From: an uncultured Eubacteriales bacterium
GTDB lineage: Bacteria > Bacillota > Clostridia > Oscillospirales > CAG-272
DNA length: 64,000 nucleotides
Assembly (NCBI GenBank): GCA_934433485.1
Contig: CAKRZR010000013.1
Span: forward strand, 1-64,000
Direction: 5' to 3'
Of this stretch, positions 25,359-34,560 are shown one piece after another (position 1 is the first letter of the stretch; every line of letters starts with the position of its first letter). Both the position numbers and the translations under genes were made by a program. The notes below the pieces were generated by a model that had not been told where the DNA came from, ran no database searches, and saw only the letters and a program-made list of their open reading frames with translations.

Positions 25359-27137
25359 TCACTCCTTTACCAGCACCGCCGCCAGCTCGTCAATGGTCTC
25401 GGCAAAGACCTGCATCGCGTTCTCGACAACAGTGGGGCTTGTCAGGTCGATCCCCGCGATCTTCAGCTCGTTCAGGGGATAATCGCTGCCGCCGGTGGTG
25501 AGGAATCTGAGATATCCCGCCGTATCCCCGGTTTCCAGAATATGGGATGCAATGGCAACGGCGGCGGAGAAGCCGGTCGCGTACTGGTATACGTAGAACG
25601 CGCGATAGAAGTGCGGGATGTACGACCATTCCACGGCAACGACGTCCTGCATCTTCGCGGCGCTGTAGTACGTCTTTTCCAGCTCGGCGTAAATACCGTT
25701 TAAGCAGTCGGCGGTCAGCGGCGTGCCGGCGCTCTCCAGCTCGTGCGCCTTTCTTTCAAATTCCGCGAACAGGGTCTGACGGAACACCGTGGTGCGGAAG
25801 CCCTCAAGGAAGTGGTTGAGCACATACGCGCGCCTTGCCGGATCGGTTTCGGTGGCAAGGAGATACTTTGTGAGCAGCACCTCATTGACCGTGGACGCGA
25901 CCTCGGCGACCATGATCTTGTAATCGTGGTTCACGTAATCCTGCGTCGTGTTGGAATAGTGGGAGTGCATGGAGTGCCCGAGCTCATGCGCCAGTGTGAA
26001 CGCGTCGTCGAGGGTGTCCGTGTAGTTGAGCAGCACATACGGATGCGCGCCGTAGATTCCCATGGAATACGCGCCGGACGCTTTGCCGGGCGTTTCATAT
26101 ACGTCGATCCAGTTTTCGGAAAACGCTCTGTCGAGCAGGGCGGCGTATTCCTCTCCAAGCGGCGCGAGAGCCTTCTTCACCAGTTCCTTACCGCTTGCAA
26201 ACGGCATCGGGTATTCCACATCCGCCGTCATCGGGCAGTAGAGGTCGAATACATCCAGCTCCGGCAGGTTCAGCACCTTCTTGCGCAGCTCCAGGTACTT
26301 CTGCATCACAGGCAGCGCCTCATGAACGCCCCCCACCAGACTGTCGTACACGGATACCGGGACATTTCCGGCAAACAGAGCGGCTTCGCAGGCGGAATCG
26401 TACCCACGGATCGCGGCGAGCATATTGTCCTTTTTCACGTTTCCGGCATAGAGGGTCGCAAACGTGTTGTTGTACTTTTTGTACGTACCGAACATGGTGT
26501 TGAACGCGTTTTCCCGGACCTTACGGCAGGAGGATTCGCGGTACATGCCGAAATTGCCGGAGGTCAGCTCGACCATCTCGCCGTTTTCGTTCTCAATCTT
26601 CGGGATCTCCATCTCCACGTCGGTGAACATGTCGTAGGTATCGGACGCGGTACCCGTGATCTTTGCGACCTGTGAGAGAATCGCCTCCCCCTTCGCGTCG
26701 AGGGTATGCGCCTTGGCACGGATCACGTCGAGGACATAGTGGCGGTAGGTCGCAAGTGCCGGATCGTCGAGCCATGCCTTGAGCTCTTCTTCCGGGACGG
26801 TCAGCATTTCGGGCTCCATAAAGGACATCGCTGTCATCAGCGTGATCCCGGCGTTCTGCGTTTTCGCCATCATCTCCTGCGCCGCCGTGTTGCCGCCGTC
26901 GAGGGAATAGTTGAGATACGCGTAGCAGCTTGCCCGCTCCAGTTTTTCCATCGCGCCGAACGTCAGACCAAGCGCGGCAGCCAGTCCCTCTTTGGTGGAC
27001 AGCGTGCCGGCACACGCGGCGATCTTTTCCGCCATCGCGCCGCAATCGGCAAGATCCGTTTCCATGGCGGCTGCATCCGGGTAAATCGGGGTCAGGTCCC
27101 ATTTCATGGACGCGTCGATTTCACTGCGGTTTCTCAT
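25359..27137 (-). CDS. pepF: Oligoendopeptidase F, M3 metallopeptidase
   Basis: A 592-residue zinc endopeptidase of the M3B family that cleaves short peptides in the cytoplasm. The zinc site is in FTLAHELGHSMHSHYSN, with the third ligand in VAEVASTVNEVLL. The C-terminal YQYATGFSAAVAIASHIL is typical of PepF. Length is as usual for the family (about 600). GGAGAATACC lies before the start. It is the first gene of an operon with the metallophosphoesterase. Own promoter (TTGACA/TACAAT). Confidence 0.93.
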   Translation of the reverse strand: MRNRSEIDASMKWDLTPIYPDAAAMETDLADCGAMAEKIAACAGTLSTKEGLAAALGLTFGAMEKLERASCYAYLNYSLDGGNTAAQEMMAKTQNAGITLMTAMSFMEPEMLTVPEEELKAWLDDPALATYRHYVLDVIRAKAHTLDAKGEAILSQVAKITGTASDTYDMFTDVEMEIPKIENENGEMVELTSGNFGMYRESSCRKVRENAFNTMFGTYKKYNNTFATLYAGNVKKDNMLAAIRGYDSACEAALFAGNVPVSVYDSLVGGVHEALPVMQKYLELRKKVLNLPELDVFDLYCPMTADVEYPMPFASGKELVKKALAPLGEEYAALLDRAFSENWIDVYETPGKASGAYSMGIYGAHPYVLLNYTDTLDDAFTLAHELGHSMHSHYSNTTQDYVNHDYKIMVAEVASTVNEVLLTKYLLATETDPARRAYVLNHFLEGFRTTVFRQTLFAEFERKAHELESAGTPLTADCLNGIYAELEKTYYSAAKMQDVVAVEWSYIPHFYRAFYVYQYATGFSAAVAIASHILETGDTAGYLRFLTTGGSDYPLNELKIAGIDLTSPTVVENAMQVFAETIDELAAVLVKE

Positions 27138-27193
27138 AATCGGTATTCTCCTTTATATATAACAAAATTTTCGCACATTGGGTTTCCATGGTT

Positions 27194-27222
27194 ATTGTAG
27201 CATTTTCCGTCGCGTATGTCAA
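27194..27222 (-). promoter_or_regulatory. Promoter of pepF
   Basis: Minus strand TTGACA, 17 bp, TACAAT. Confidence 0.8.
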
Positions 27223-27251
27223 GGCAGGCGGGGAAATCTCATCGATCCCAT

Positions 27252-30044
27252 TCACCAGACGCACGTCACGCTGCTCTCCGTTTTGCTCCGCTTTACCTGA
27301 ATCTGCCGCTCAATGCGTTCCTTCAGCGCGTCCACGTGGGAGATGATGCCGCACAGTCTCGTACCGTCCGTCAGGCGGTTTAAGGTGTCGATCGCGCTGT
27401 CCAGGGACGCCGCATCCAGGGAACCAAAGCCCTCGTCGATGAACATCGCTTCGATCCGCACGCCGCCGGAAGCCGATTCCGTCTCATCCGCCAACCCGAG
27501 CGCCAGTGCCAGCGACGCCTTGAACGCCTCACCGCCGGACAGGGTGCGCACATTGCGGAGCATACCGCTGTAGTGATCCACCACATCCAGACCGAGCCCC
27601 GTCTTCGAGCGCTTGTTTTCCGCTTCCATCTGTCGCCGCAGCTCATATCTGCCGCCCGTCATCGCGAACAGGCGCACATTTGCCCGCCGCACCACCTCGT
27701 CAAACAGGCGGAGCTGTGCGTACGTCTCCAGCGACAGCTTCTCGATCCCGTTCAAGCTGCCGGATGCCGTGTCGGACAACCGCTTGCACATCGAATACCT
27801 CTCCGCCGTCAAACGACAGTTTTCGTACGCCGCCCTCAGCTCTCCGGCACGCGCCTCGTTCACGGAGCAGGCGGCATCTATGGCGGCGCGGCTGTGGCGA
27901 AGCGAATCGAGGGCGGAGGTGATCTGCGCTTCCCGTTCCCGCAGCGCCGGCAATCTGTCTGCCATACTGTCGGACAGCTTTTGGCTGAGTGTATCCGCCG
28001 AAGCGCACAATGCCGCTTTTTCCCGTTCCGCCGCTTCCCGTCTCGCCGTCTCCTCGGACAGCGCGCGATTGTAGCCGTCCGTTTCCTGCTCGATTGTCAT
28101 CAATGCCACCCGCACCGTATCGATATCGCTGTAGCCCGCCGGCGCCTGTGCTGTCAGTGCCGCGACGTGCTTTTCCGCCGCAGCGATGGAGGCTTCCGCC
28201 GCCTTTTCTCTTTCTCTGTCCTCCGTCAGCGCGGATTTCTGTTTCTCCAAGCACTGCCGCTCGTCCGCAATCCGCTTTTCCAAAGTTTTGACCGTGCGCG
28301 CCAATGCTTCGTCCGCCTCGATGGTTTTTTGCAGCGCCGAAAGCTCCGCCGTCTTCTCCGCCAGAGCGGTCATCACCGACGCGCATACCGCCTCCGGCAG
28401 CGTATCCCATGAAAACGCCGCGTCGGTCCCTGCAAACGCCCGGTACGCGGACGCAAAGGTCGCCGCCTGTCCCTCGCAGATACCGCGGATCCGTCCGGCG
28501 GCGTCCGATTTTTCCGCGCATACCCGCTGTTTTTTCTCTCGCAGTGCGCGTTCGTTGTCCAAGCCTTCGGCAGATGGGATCTCGTCCGTGCAGATCGCCG
28601 GCGCGGGGTGCGTCCGGGAACCACAGACCGGGCATGGCTCGCCTTCCGTGAGAGAACGCGCCAAAATGCCCGCCTGTCCGTCAAGGTACCGTTTTTCCAG
28701 TGCACGATACCGCGCATCCGCACTGTCATACGCCTCCCGTGCCGTCTCATATGCTGCGCGTGCCGTGTGCCACAGGGAAAGCTGCTCCTGCCACCGTTTC
28801 GCGGACGCGGAGATCCCGGTCAGCTCGCGCACCTTACCGGAGAGTGTCTGGTACCTCTCGCGATTCTCCAGCGACTGCTTTTCCGCCCCTCTCGCCGCGG
28901 CCAGCTGTTCCTCCGTCGCCATGCAGCACTTCTCACACCGGGCAACCTCCCGCTCCCGTCTTGCCAGTACCGTCTGTATGTCCGTGCGCGTACGTTTTGC
29001 AGCGGCGATCTCCGTTTTTCCACCCGCGATCGCCTCAAGCAGGGGACACAGCGCAGACAATTCCCGATGCCGCGCCACGACCGCGTCAATGTGCGGCTTT
29101 TTCTGTACGAGGATGTCCATGCGTTCCGCCGCCGCTTTTGCCGCCACCACCGCCATCTCCGCCGACCGCTTCGCTTCTTCGTATTCCGCAGCCATTCTTG
29201 CGTCCGATTCCGCCTGCGCGATTTGCGCGAGAACCGTCGTGCGCGTCGTTTCCGCCTGTGCGATGTGCGTATCCAGGGCCTCGCCGCGCGTCAGGCACCA
29301 GCGGAGCAGTCCGTCCACGGCGTCGGGGAACACGTCGGCATACGGCGTCGGCTCCGCCTGATATACCGCAAAGCTATCGCGCTCCGGATACTCCGTCGGG
29401 GTGAGAAAGCCTCTCGCGCATTGGCGCAGCACCGTTTCCGCGTTGTCCATTTCCGCACGCGCCTTCGCCGTATCCGCGGACAGCGTTTCGGTCAGGCTAC
29501 GGTAGACATCCGTGGCAAACAGATTGCGGAACAGAGCGAGCCGCTCTTCCGTTTTCGCGTACAGAAGATGTAAAAATTCCCCCTGCGCGATCATGGCGCA
29601 CTGCCGGAACTGCGCCGCGTCCAGTCCGACCGCATAGCGGACAGCGCCGTCCACCTCCGAGGCACGCGTCAGAACACTGCCGTCCGGCATCCACAGCTCG
29701 CATTCCCCGGAGCGCGCAAATTCCCGTTTGCCGTCCCGCTTGATCCGTTCCCTGCCGAGCACGCGGCGCACCCGGTACATTTCCCCGTGACAGGTGAACG
29801 ACAGCTCCACCTCCGTCGCCGTTTTCGCGTCCGCCTGCTTGCTGCGCAGCATGGTGTCGTCTCTGCCGGAACCGCTTGCCGTACCGTACAGAGCATAGGC
29901 GATCGCGTCAAAGAGCATCGTTTTCCCGGCGCCTGTATCGCCCGTGATGAGGAACAGCCCGCTGTCGCCGAATACGGAAAAATCCACCGTCACCGTACCC
30001 GTATAAGGTCCGAACGCCGTCAATTTCAAAATGTATGGTTTCAT
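27252..30044 (-). CDS. sbcC: Exonuclease subunit SbcC
   Basis: A 930-residue SMC-like ATPase that pairs with SbcD to cut DNA hairpins and process double-strand ends. Walker A is ITGDTGAGKTMLFDAIAYAL near residue 35, the Q-loop is MIAQGEFLHLLYAK, long coiled coils flank a zinc-hook EPCPVCGSRTH mid-protein, the signature is LSGGEAFKASLALALGL and Walker B is MFIDEGFGSLDA. The start at 30044 is set by GGAGGTGA; the longer frame to 30095 overlaps sbcD. It starts 7 bases after the sbcD stop. Confidence 0.95.
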   Translation of the reverse strand: MKPYILKLTAFGPYTGTVTVDFSVFGDSGLFLITGDTGAGKTMLFDAIAYALYGTASGSGRDDTMLRSKQADAKTATEVELSFTCHGEMYRVRRVLGRERIKRDGKREFARSGECELWMPDGSVLTRASEVDGAVRYAVGLDAAQFRQCAMIAQGEFLHLLYAKTEERLALFRNLFATDVYRSLTETLSADTAKARAEMDNAETVLRQCARGFLTPTEYPERDSFAVYQAEPTPYADVFPDAVDGLLRWCLTRGEALDTHIAQAETTRTTVLAQIAQAESDARMAAEYEEAKRSAEMAVVAAKAAAERMDILVQKKPHIDAVVARHRELSALCPLLEAIAGGKTEIAAAKRTRTDIQTVLARREREVARCEKCCMATEEQLAAARGAEKQSLENRERYQTLSGKVRELTGISASAKRWQEQLSLWHTARAAYETAREAYDSADARYRALEKRYLDGQAGILARSLTEGEPCPVCGSRTHPAPAICTDEIPSAEGLDNERALREKKQRVCAEKSDAAGRIRGICEGQAATFASAYRAFAGTDAAFSWDTLPEAVCASVMTALAEKTAELSALQKTIEADEALARTVKTLEKRIADERQCLEKQKSALTEDREREKAAEASIAAAEKHVAALTAQAPAGYSDIDTVRVALMTIEQETDGYNRALSEETARREAAEREKAALCASADTLSQKLSDSMADRLPALREREAQITSALDSLRHSRAAIDAACSVNEARAGELRAAYENCRLTAERYSMCKRLSDTASGSLNGIEKLSLETYAQLRLFDEVVRRANVRLFAMTGGRYELRRQMEAENKRSKTGLGLDVVDHYSGMLRNVRTLSGGEAFKASLALALGLADETESASGGVRIEAMFIDEGFGSLDAASLDSAIDTLNRLTDGTRLCGIISHVDALKERIERQIQVKRSKTESSVTCVW

Positions 30045-30051
30045 CTGCCGC

Positions 30052-31200
30052 TCACCTCCCCGCAGAATAGGTCGCGCGCGAGAGACAGGACGCAATATAG
30101 TCCCCCTCCGCCTCCGTCAACGCTCTGCCGTTCTGTTTCTCAAAAAACGCTGCGAACACCTCCGCCGGCGAGCTGCTCCGTCCGCCGTTCGCGTATGACA
30201 ATTCCCCCGCCGCATCGCCCCGGTTCTGTGCGCGGTTTTCGTAGGAAACGGCAAGCAGTCGCGGATACAGCACAGACAGCTTCGCGGCGGCGTCCGGCAC
30301 CTCGCAGCCATCGGTCAGGATCGCGCGGATATAATCGTCGCGGCGCAGCTTTTCCCAGAACGGCTTGGCGGTCAGCGTATCATACGTGCCGCGGAGGGTC
30401 GTCAGACAGCGGATCGGATCACGGTACGGCAGAAACGTCGTCGTAAGGTTCCCCTTTTCCCGCAGCTCGACCAGCACCGCACCCTTTTCGTCCGTCTCCT
30501 CGCCGAAATCGTAACACAGCGGACTGCCGGCGTATACGATCTTCCCGTCCGCGAGGGACTGATGCCGGTGCAGATGTCCGAGCGCGGTATAGTCAAACGG
30601 CGCGAAAGCTGCGCAGTCCACGTTGTCCACGCCGCCGACCGTCACATTTTCGGATTCCGCACGCAGGCTGCCGGTGAGAAACTGGTGCGCCAGAGCGACA
30701 TTGCGGCACGACGGATCGATTGGCAGGGAATCTACCACAGCGGACAGTGCTTCCGTGTAAGACGACGGCTCCGCGATCCCGGCTTCCCGAACATGGGCGG
30801 GACGGCAAAACGGCAGGAGCCATACGGTGACGCTGCCGTACGCGTCCGGAAAGGTCACGTGACAGATCCCCTCCGTAAGCGGCGGCGACACGTACACATC
30901 CACGTTGGAGAGCAGCCCGGACGCGAACGAGAGCCGCTCCACGCTGTCGTGATTGCCGCTCGTCACACAGACGGGAATCCCACGGTCATGCACGCGGGAG
31001 AGAAAGCGGTCCAGCGCAGCCACGGCATCCGGCGGCGGTACCGCACGATCGTACACGTCTCCCGCGACAAGCAGCACATCCGCCCCCGTCTCGCACAGTG
31101 TGTCGTACACCCAGTCGAGCATGGCGCGCTGCTCCTCAACGAGGGAAAACACGCCGAGATGTCTGCCGAGGTGAAGGTCGGAAATATGGAGGAATTTCAT
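30052..31200 (-). CDS. sbcD: Exonuclease subunit SbcD
   Basis: A 382-residue Mre11-type nuclease, partner of SbcC. Metal-binding phosphoesterase motifs are ISDLHLGRHLG, VAGDVYDRAVPPPD, TSGNHDSVERL, ALAHQF and ALGHLHRHQS. The start at 31200 follows GGGGAGA; the open frame to 31590 is spurious as it overlaps the AraC gene. Its start lies only 2 bases after the AraC stop, so the three genes are probably one transcript. Confidence 0.95.
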   Translation of the reverse strand: MKFLHISDLHLGRHLGVFSLVEEQRAMLDWVYDTLCETGADVLLVAGDVYDRAVPPPDAVAALDRFLSRVHDRGIPVCVTSGNHDSVERLSFASGLLSNVDVYVSPPLTEGICHVTFPDAYGSVTVWLLPFCRPAHVREAGIAEPSSYTEALSAVVDSLPIDPSCRNVALAHQFLTGSLRAESENVTVGGVDNVDCAAFAPFDYTALGHLHRHQSLADGKIVYAGSPLCYDFGEETDEKGAVLVELREKGNLTTTFLPYRDPIRCLTTLRGTYDTLTAKPFWEKLRRDDYIRAILTDGCEVPDAAAKLSVLYPRLLAVSYENRAQNRGDAAGELSYANGGRSSSPAEVFAAFFEKQNGRALTEAEGDYIASCLSRATYSAGR

Positions 31201-31202
31201 GG

Positions 31203-32042
31203 TCACATCTCCCCTTTCTGTCGGTATTCGCCCGGTGTCATGCCGAGCTTTTGCTTGAATATGCGTGAAAAATACAGGGTATCGCCATAGCCGCAGGACT
31301 GCGCGATCTCCGCAAGCGTATCGCCGGTGTGGAGTAGTAGATCGCACGCACGCTGCATCCGCAGAGCGATCCGATATTCGTTCGGCGAAAATCCCGTGCA
31401 GTCCCGAAACACGCTGCGGTACCTGCTCTCGCTCAGATGCTCCATGGCGGCAAGCTCCGCAATCGAGATATCCTCCGTATAGTGACAGTGCAGGTAGCGC
31501 AGAGATTTCAGAGAGCGCAGCGGTGTGGCGTCCTCCGTCTCCATACAGCGCGCGAGAGCGGACAGGAGTAGGGTCAGTCTGGCGCCGCACGCATCGTCAA
31601 AGCCGGCGCCGCGTTCGATAAATTCCCGAAACAGAGCCCCGAACCATCGATCCGCCTCGTCTCTGTCCGCGTGGAAACGATACAGTCTGCCCGGCTCGAT
31701 ACCCAGGGTGGAAAGGAGTCTGCCCGCGTGAAAGCCGGTAAAATGCGCCCAGTTGTACGTCATCGCTTCTCCGGCCGCCAGGGCGTAACGATATGGTGTG
31801 TGCGGTTTGTAAAGAATGAACATGCCCGACGAAAAGTCCTGTGGCACGCCGTCGATCCACGCGGTCAACCTACCCTCCGTCATGACCTGTAAATAGTAGT
31901 CGTCACGCCCGGACGGCACATTGGTCACGAAAGGATTTGTTAAATTGCAACAACCGGCACAGTTCACAACAAGCGGCTCCGCATCGATCTGTGGATGGCT
32001 GTCCGGCAGATGGATCGTGCGATAATATCCCTGATTTTCCAC
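31203..32042 (-). CDS. AraC-family transcriptional regulator (GTG start)
   Basis: A 279-residue regulator with an N-terminal cupin-like sensor (about 1-150: FSSGMFILYKPHTPYRY) and a C-terminal double helix-turn-helix (about 180-275: ISIAELAAMEHLSESRYRSV and IAQSCGYGDTLYFSRIFKQK). I place the start at GTG 32042: AAAAGGAG lies 9 bases upstream, and a TATAAT box at 32067-32072 lies inside the longer frame that begins at ATG 32114. The divergent gene at 32275 is sugar-related and is a likely target. Unexpectedly, sbcD and sbcC follow without a gap. Confidence 0.82.
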   Translation of the reverse strand: MENQGYYRTIHLPDSHPQIDAEPLVVNCAGCCNLTNPFVTNVPSGRDDYYLQVMTEGRLTAWIDGVPQDFSSGMFILYKPHTPYRYALAAGEAMTYNWAHFTGFHAGRLLSTLGIEPGRLYRFHADRDEADRWFGALFREFIERGAGFDDACGARLTLLLSALARCMETEDATPLRSLKSLRYLHCHYTEDISIAELAAMEHLSESRYRSVFRDCTGFSPNEYRIALRMQRACDLLLHTGDTLAEIAQSCGYGDTLYFSRIFKQKLGMTPGEYRQKGEM

Positions 32043-32064
32043 AACCGTGTGCTCCTTTTGTTTG

Positions 32065-32076
32065 TGATTATAATCA
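32065..32076. promoter_or_regulatory. Palindrome overlapping the AraC gene -10 box
   Basis: TGATTATAATCA is a perfect 12-bp palindrome that contains the TATAAT of the minus-strand promoter. It could be a control site or just the -10 element. Confidence 0.4.
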
Positions 32077-32160
32077 ATTGGCGAAAAGTCCATAAAGTCG
32101 GTCGATTCCTGCATTGTACGCGGGCGAAATTTCCGCTACACTTATGGTATCGTGCGTACC

Positions 32161-32189
32161 TTGTCCGACCGTGTCGTATGCGGTAGTAT
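32161..32189 (+). promoter_or_regulatory. Promoter of the isomerase/oxidoreductase operon
   Basis: TTGTCC, 17 bp, TAGTAT. A perfect inverted repeat follows at the expected transcription start. Confidence 0.6.
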
Positions 32190-32192
32190 ACA

Positions 32193-32207
32193 GTGGTATT
32201 ATACCAC
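32193..32207. promoter_or_regulatory. Candidate operator, perfect inverted repeat
   Basis: GTGGTAT-T-ATACCAC, with 7-bp arms and a single central base, lies directly after the -10 box. That position suits a repressor site, or a short 5' hairpin in the transcript. Confidence 0.55.
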
Positions 32208-32274
32208 ATTCGGCGGGCAAGGAAAAGCATATTTTGTGAACAAATATTCTTTCCCGTACAAGGAGGAGCATACA

Positions 32275-33102
32275 ATGAAAAAAGCATTGAACGCGTGGAC
32301 GGTAAACGGCGCGCTCGACATGGAGCAGACCTTTCATGCGGTCGCGGAAGCCGGATTTGACGCGATTGAGCTGAACGTAGACGCACCGGGCGCCGCGCAT
32401 GGACTGTCTCTCGACACGACCAAGGCGGACTTTGCCGCGATCCGGGGGCTGTCCGAGAAGTATCATCTGCCGGTAGCCAGCATTTCGAGCTCTCTGTGGG
32501 GCGCGAGAATGGGCATCGCGGCAAACCACCGTGACGCAGAGGCTCTTCTCTGGAAGCAGGTCGAGGCGGCGAAGGAGCTGGGTGCGAACGGCATTCTGAC
32601 CGTTCCCGGCGGCATGGGCGGCGGCGTGACCATCGCGGACGTACGGCGGGATTCCGTGGCGTTTCTGAAGGCAATGCGCGCAGACATCGAGAAGGAAGGC
32701 ATTTTTGTCGGTCTGGAAAACGTCTGGAACGGCTTCTTCCTCTCTCCGTACGACATGGTGTCCGTCATCGACGAGGTCGGCTCCGCGAAGATCGGCGCGT
32801 ATCTGGACGCCGGCAACATGCTCGCGTTCTCCGTGCCGGAATACTGGATCGAAATTCTCGGTTCCCGCATCGGTAAGGTGCATGTGAAGGACTACAAGCG
32901 CGCGGGCGGTCTGAACTCCGGCGGCACATGGGAGGACATCACGCACGGCAGCGCGGACTGGCAAGCGATCATCCCGGCCCTGCGCAAGGCGGGCTACGAC
33001 GGCTATCTGGTCGGCGAGGTGTTCAAATCCGACGAGAGCATGGCATGGGAGGACTACTACAAGAAGGTCTGCGGCGAAATCGCAACGATCTGCGCATATT
33101 GA
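32275..33102 (+). CDS. Sugar phosphate isomerase/epimerase-like TIM-barrel protein
   Basis: A 275-residue protein of the xylose isomerase-like TIM-barrel superfamily. GFDAIELNVD near residue 25, GLENVWNGFFLSP, IGAYLDAGNML and GKVHVKDYKRAG are the metal-binding strands expected of epimerases and isomerases (Glu, Asp, His, Glu). Start at 32275 is set by AAGGAGGAGC. It heads an apparent operon with two Gfo/Idh/MocA oxidoreductases, a common partnership in catabolism of unusual sugars or inositols. The exact substrate is unknown. Confidence 0.8.
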   Translation: MKKALNAWTVNGALDMEQTFHAVAEAGFDAIELNVDAPGAAHGLSLDTTKADFAAIRGLSEKYHLPVASISSSLWGARMGIAANHRDAEALLWKQVEAAKELGANGILTVPGGMGGGVTIADVRRDSVAFLKAMRADIEKEGIFVGLENVWNGFFLSPYDMVSVIDEVGSAKIGAYLDAGNMLAFSVPEYWIEILGSRIGKVHVKDYKRAGGLNSGGTWEDITHGSADWQAIIPALRKAGYDGYLVGEVFKSDESMAWEDYYKKVCGEIATICAY

Positions 33103-33156
33103 TGTGCTGCGCATATGAACATTGAAAACACATGGGTGACAGCGGAGGAACAACAT

Positions 33157-34398
33157 ATGAAAACCATACGCATGGGTGTGATCGGTCTGGGCGGACGCGG
33201 ATCGTGGTGGCTGGGCGAGCTTCTCAAGATGGGGGACGTTCAGGTAAACGCGGTATGCGACATCCACGAGGATCGGATGGAAAAAGGGCGCGAAATGTGC
33301 CGGGAGAAGTACGGCTGCCCCGTATACGGCTCGGTACGGTCGCACGACGTGGTAATTCGGGACGATCTGGACGCGGTGCTGATCACGACGTACTGGAACG
33401 ACCACGTAAAGATCGCCATTGACGCGATGCGGCACGGGAAATACGCAGCGTTCGAGGTGGGTCCGGCGCAGTCGATCCAGCAGTGCTGGGATCTGGTACA
33501 TACGTACGAGGAAACGGGCGTGCCGTGCATGCTCATGGAAAACTGCTGCTACAACCGCGAGGAGATGACGGTGCTGAACATGATCAAGAAGGGGCTGTTC
33601 GGCGAGGTTCTCCACTGTCAGGGCGGCTATCAGCACGATCTGCGCGCGGTTGCGGGCGGTATGGCAACGGATCACGAGCGGACGTGGCATCATCTGCACC
33701 GGAACGCGGAGGTCTATCCGACACACGAGCTGGGGCCGATCATGACCTATCTCGACATCAACCACGGCAACCGGCTTCTGGCGTTAAACTCCATGGCAAC
33801 CAAATCACGCGGTCTTGCGAAATACGTGAAGGATCACTTCCCGGCAGATCATCCGCTGCAGGGCGTACCGTTCCGGCTCGGCGACATTGTAACGACGACG
33901 ATCCGCTGCGCAAACGGCGAGACGATCGTCTTAACGCACGACACGAGCAATCCGCGGCCATATTCGCGCGGCGGCAGAGTGCAGGGCACATGCGGCATTT
34001 GGATGGAGGATCTCCACGCGCTGTGCATCGAAGGACGCACGGAGGGCGAAAAGTGGGATCCGATGGACAATTATTGGGAAGAGTTCGAGCATCCGCTCTG
34101 GAAAAAGACGCACGCGGCGGAATTCACGGGCGGTCACGGCGGTATGGACTGGCTCGTCATGCGCGCGTTCCTTGAGGCGGTGCGCAAGGGCATCCAGACA
34201 CCGATCGACGTATACGATTCCGCTACGCTGATGGCCATCAGTATCCTGTCCGAGGATTCCATCGCGACCGGCAGCGCGTCCGTGGCGATCCCGGATTTCA
34301 CAAACGGCATGTGGCTCAAGCGCGAACCCGGTCCGCGCTCCATCTTCAACCTCTTCAACCTCGACGACACCGTCTACGAAGGCGCTGTGGAGTTTTAA
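33157..34398 (+). CDS. Gfo/Idh/MocA oxidoreductase, GH109-like
   Basis: A 413-residue protein with an N-terminal Rossmann domain (VIGLGGRGSWWLGELLK) and a C-terminal domain whose motifs recall the GH109 alpha-N-acetylgalactosaminidase branch: LFGEVLHCQGGYQHDLR, VYPTHELGPIMTYLDIN, CANGETIVLTHDTSNPRPYS and GGHGGMDWLVMRAF. GH109 enzymes use bound NAD to cleave alpha-linked sugars; other members are plain dehydrogenases. Which applies cannot be decided by eye. The start at 33157 is set by GGAGGAAC; the frame from 33115 is less likely. 54 bases after the isomerase gene. Confidence 0.8.
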   Translation: MKTIRMGVIGLGGRGSWWLGELLKMGDVQVNAVCDIHEDRMEKGREMCREKYGCPVYGSVRSHDVVIRDDLDAVLITTYWNDHVKIAIDAMRHGKYAAFEVGPAQSIQQCWDLVHTYEETGVPCMLMENCCYNREEMTVLNMIKKGLFGEVLHCQGGYQHDLRAVAGGMATDHERTWHHLHRNAEVYPTHELGPIMTYLDINHGNRLLALNSMATKSRGLAKYVKDHFPADHPLQGVPFRLGDIVTTTIRCANGETIVLTHDTSNPRPYSRGGRVQGTCGIWMEDLHALCIEGRTEGEKWDPMDNYWEEFEHPLWKKTHAAEFTGGHGGMDWLVMRAFLEAVRKGIQTPIDVYDSATLMAISILSEDSIATGSASVAIPDFTNGMWLKREPGPRSIFNLFNLDDTVYEGAVEF

Positions 34399-34560
34399 GA
34401 ACGCGCAAAGCACATCGGTTTTTGTGCCGAAGCGCTCGGATATGTGGTTTCTCGACGCGAAAACAACCGCAAATCGGCGATTCCCCGGCACATTCCATCA
34501 TAAGTCGGACTGCCTGTCGGGTGGTCTTACGATACAACACATCTTTAAGGAGAAAAAAGT

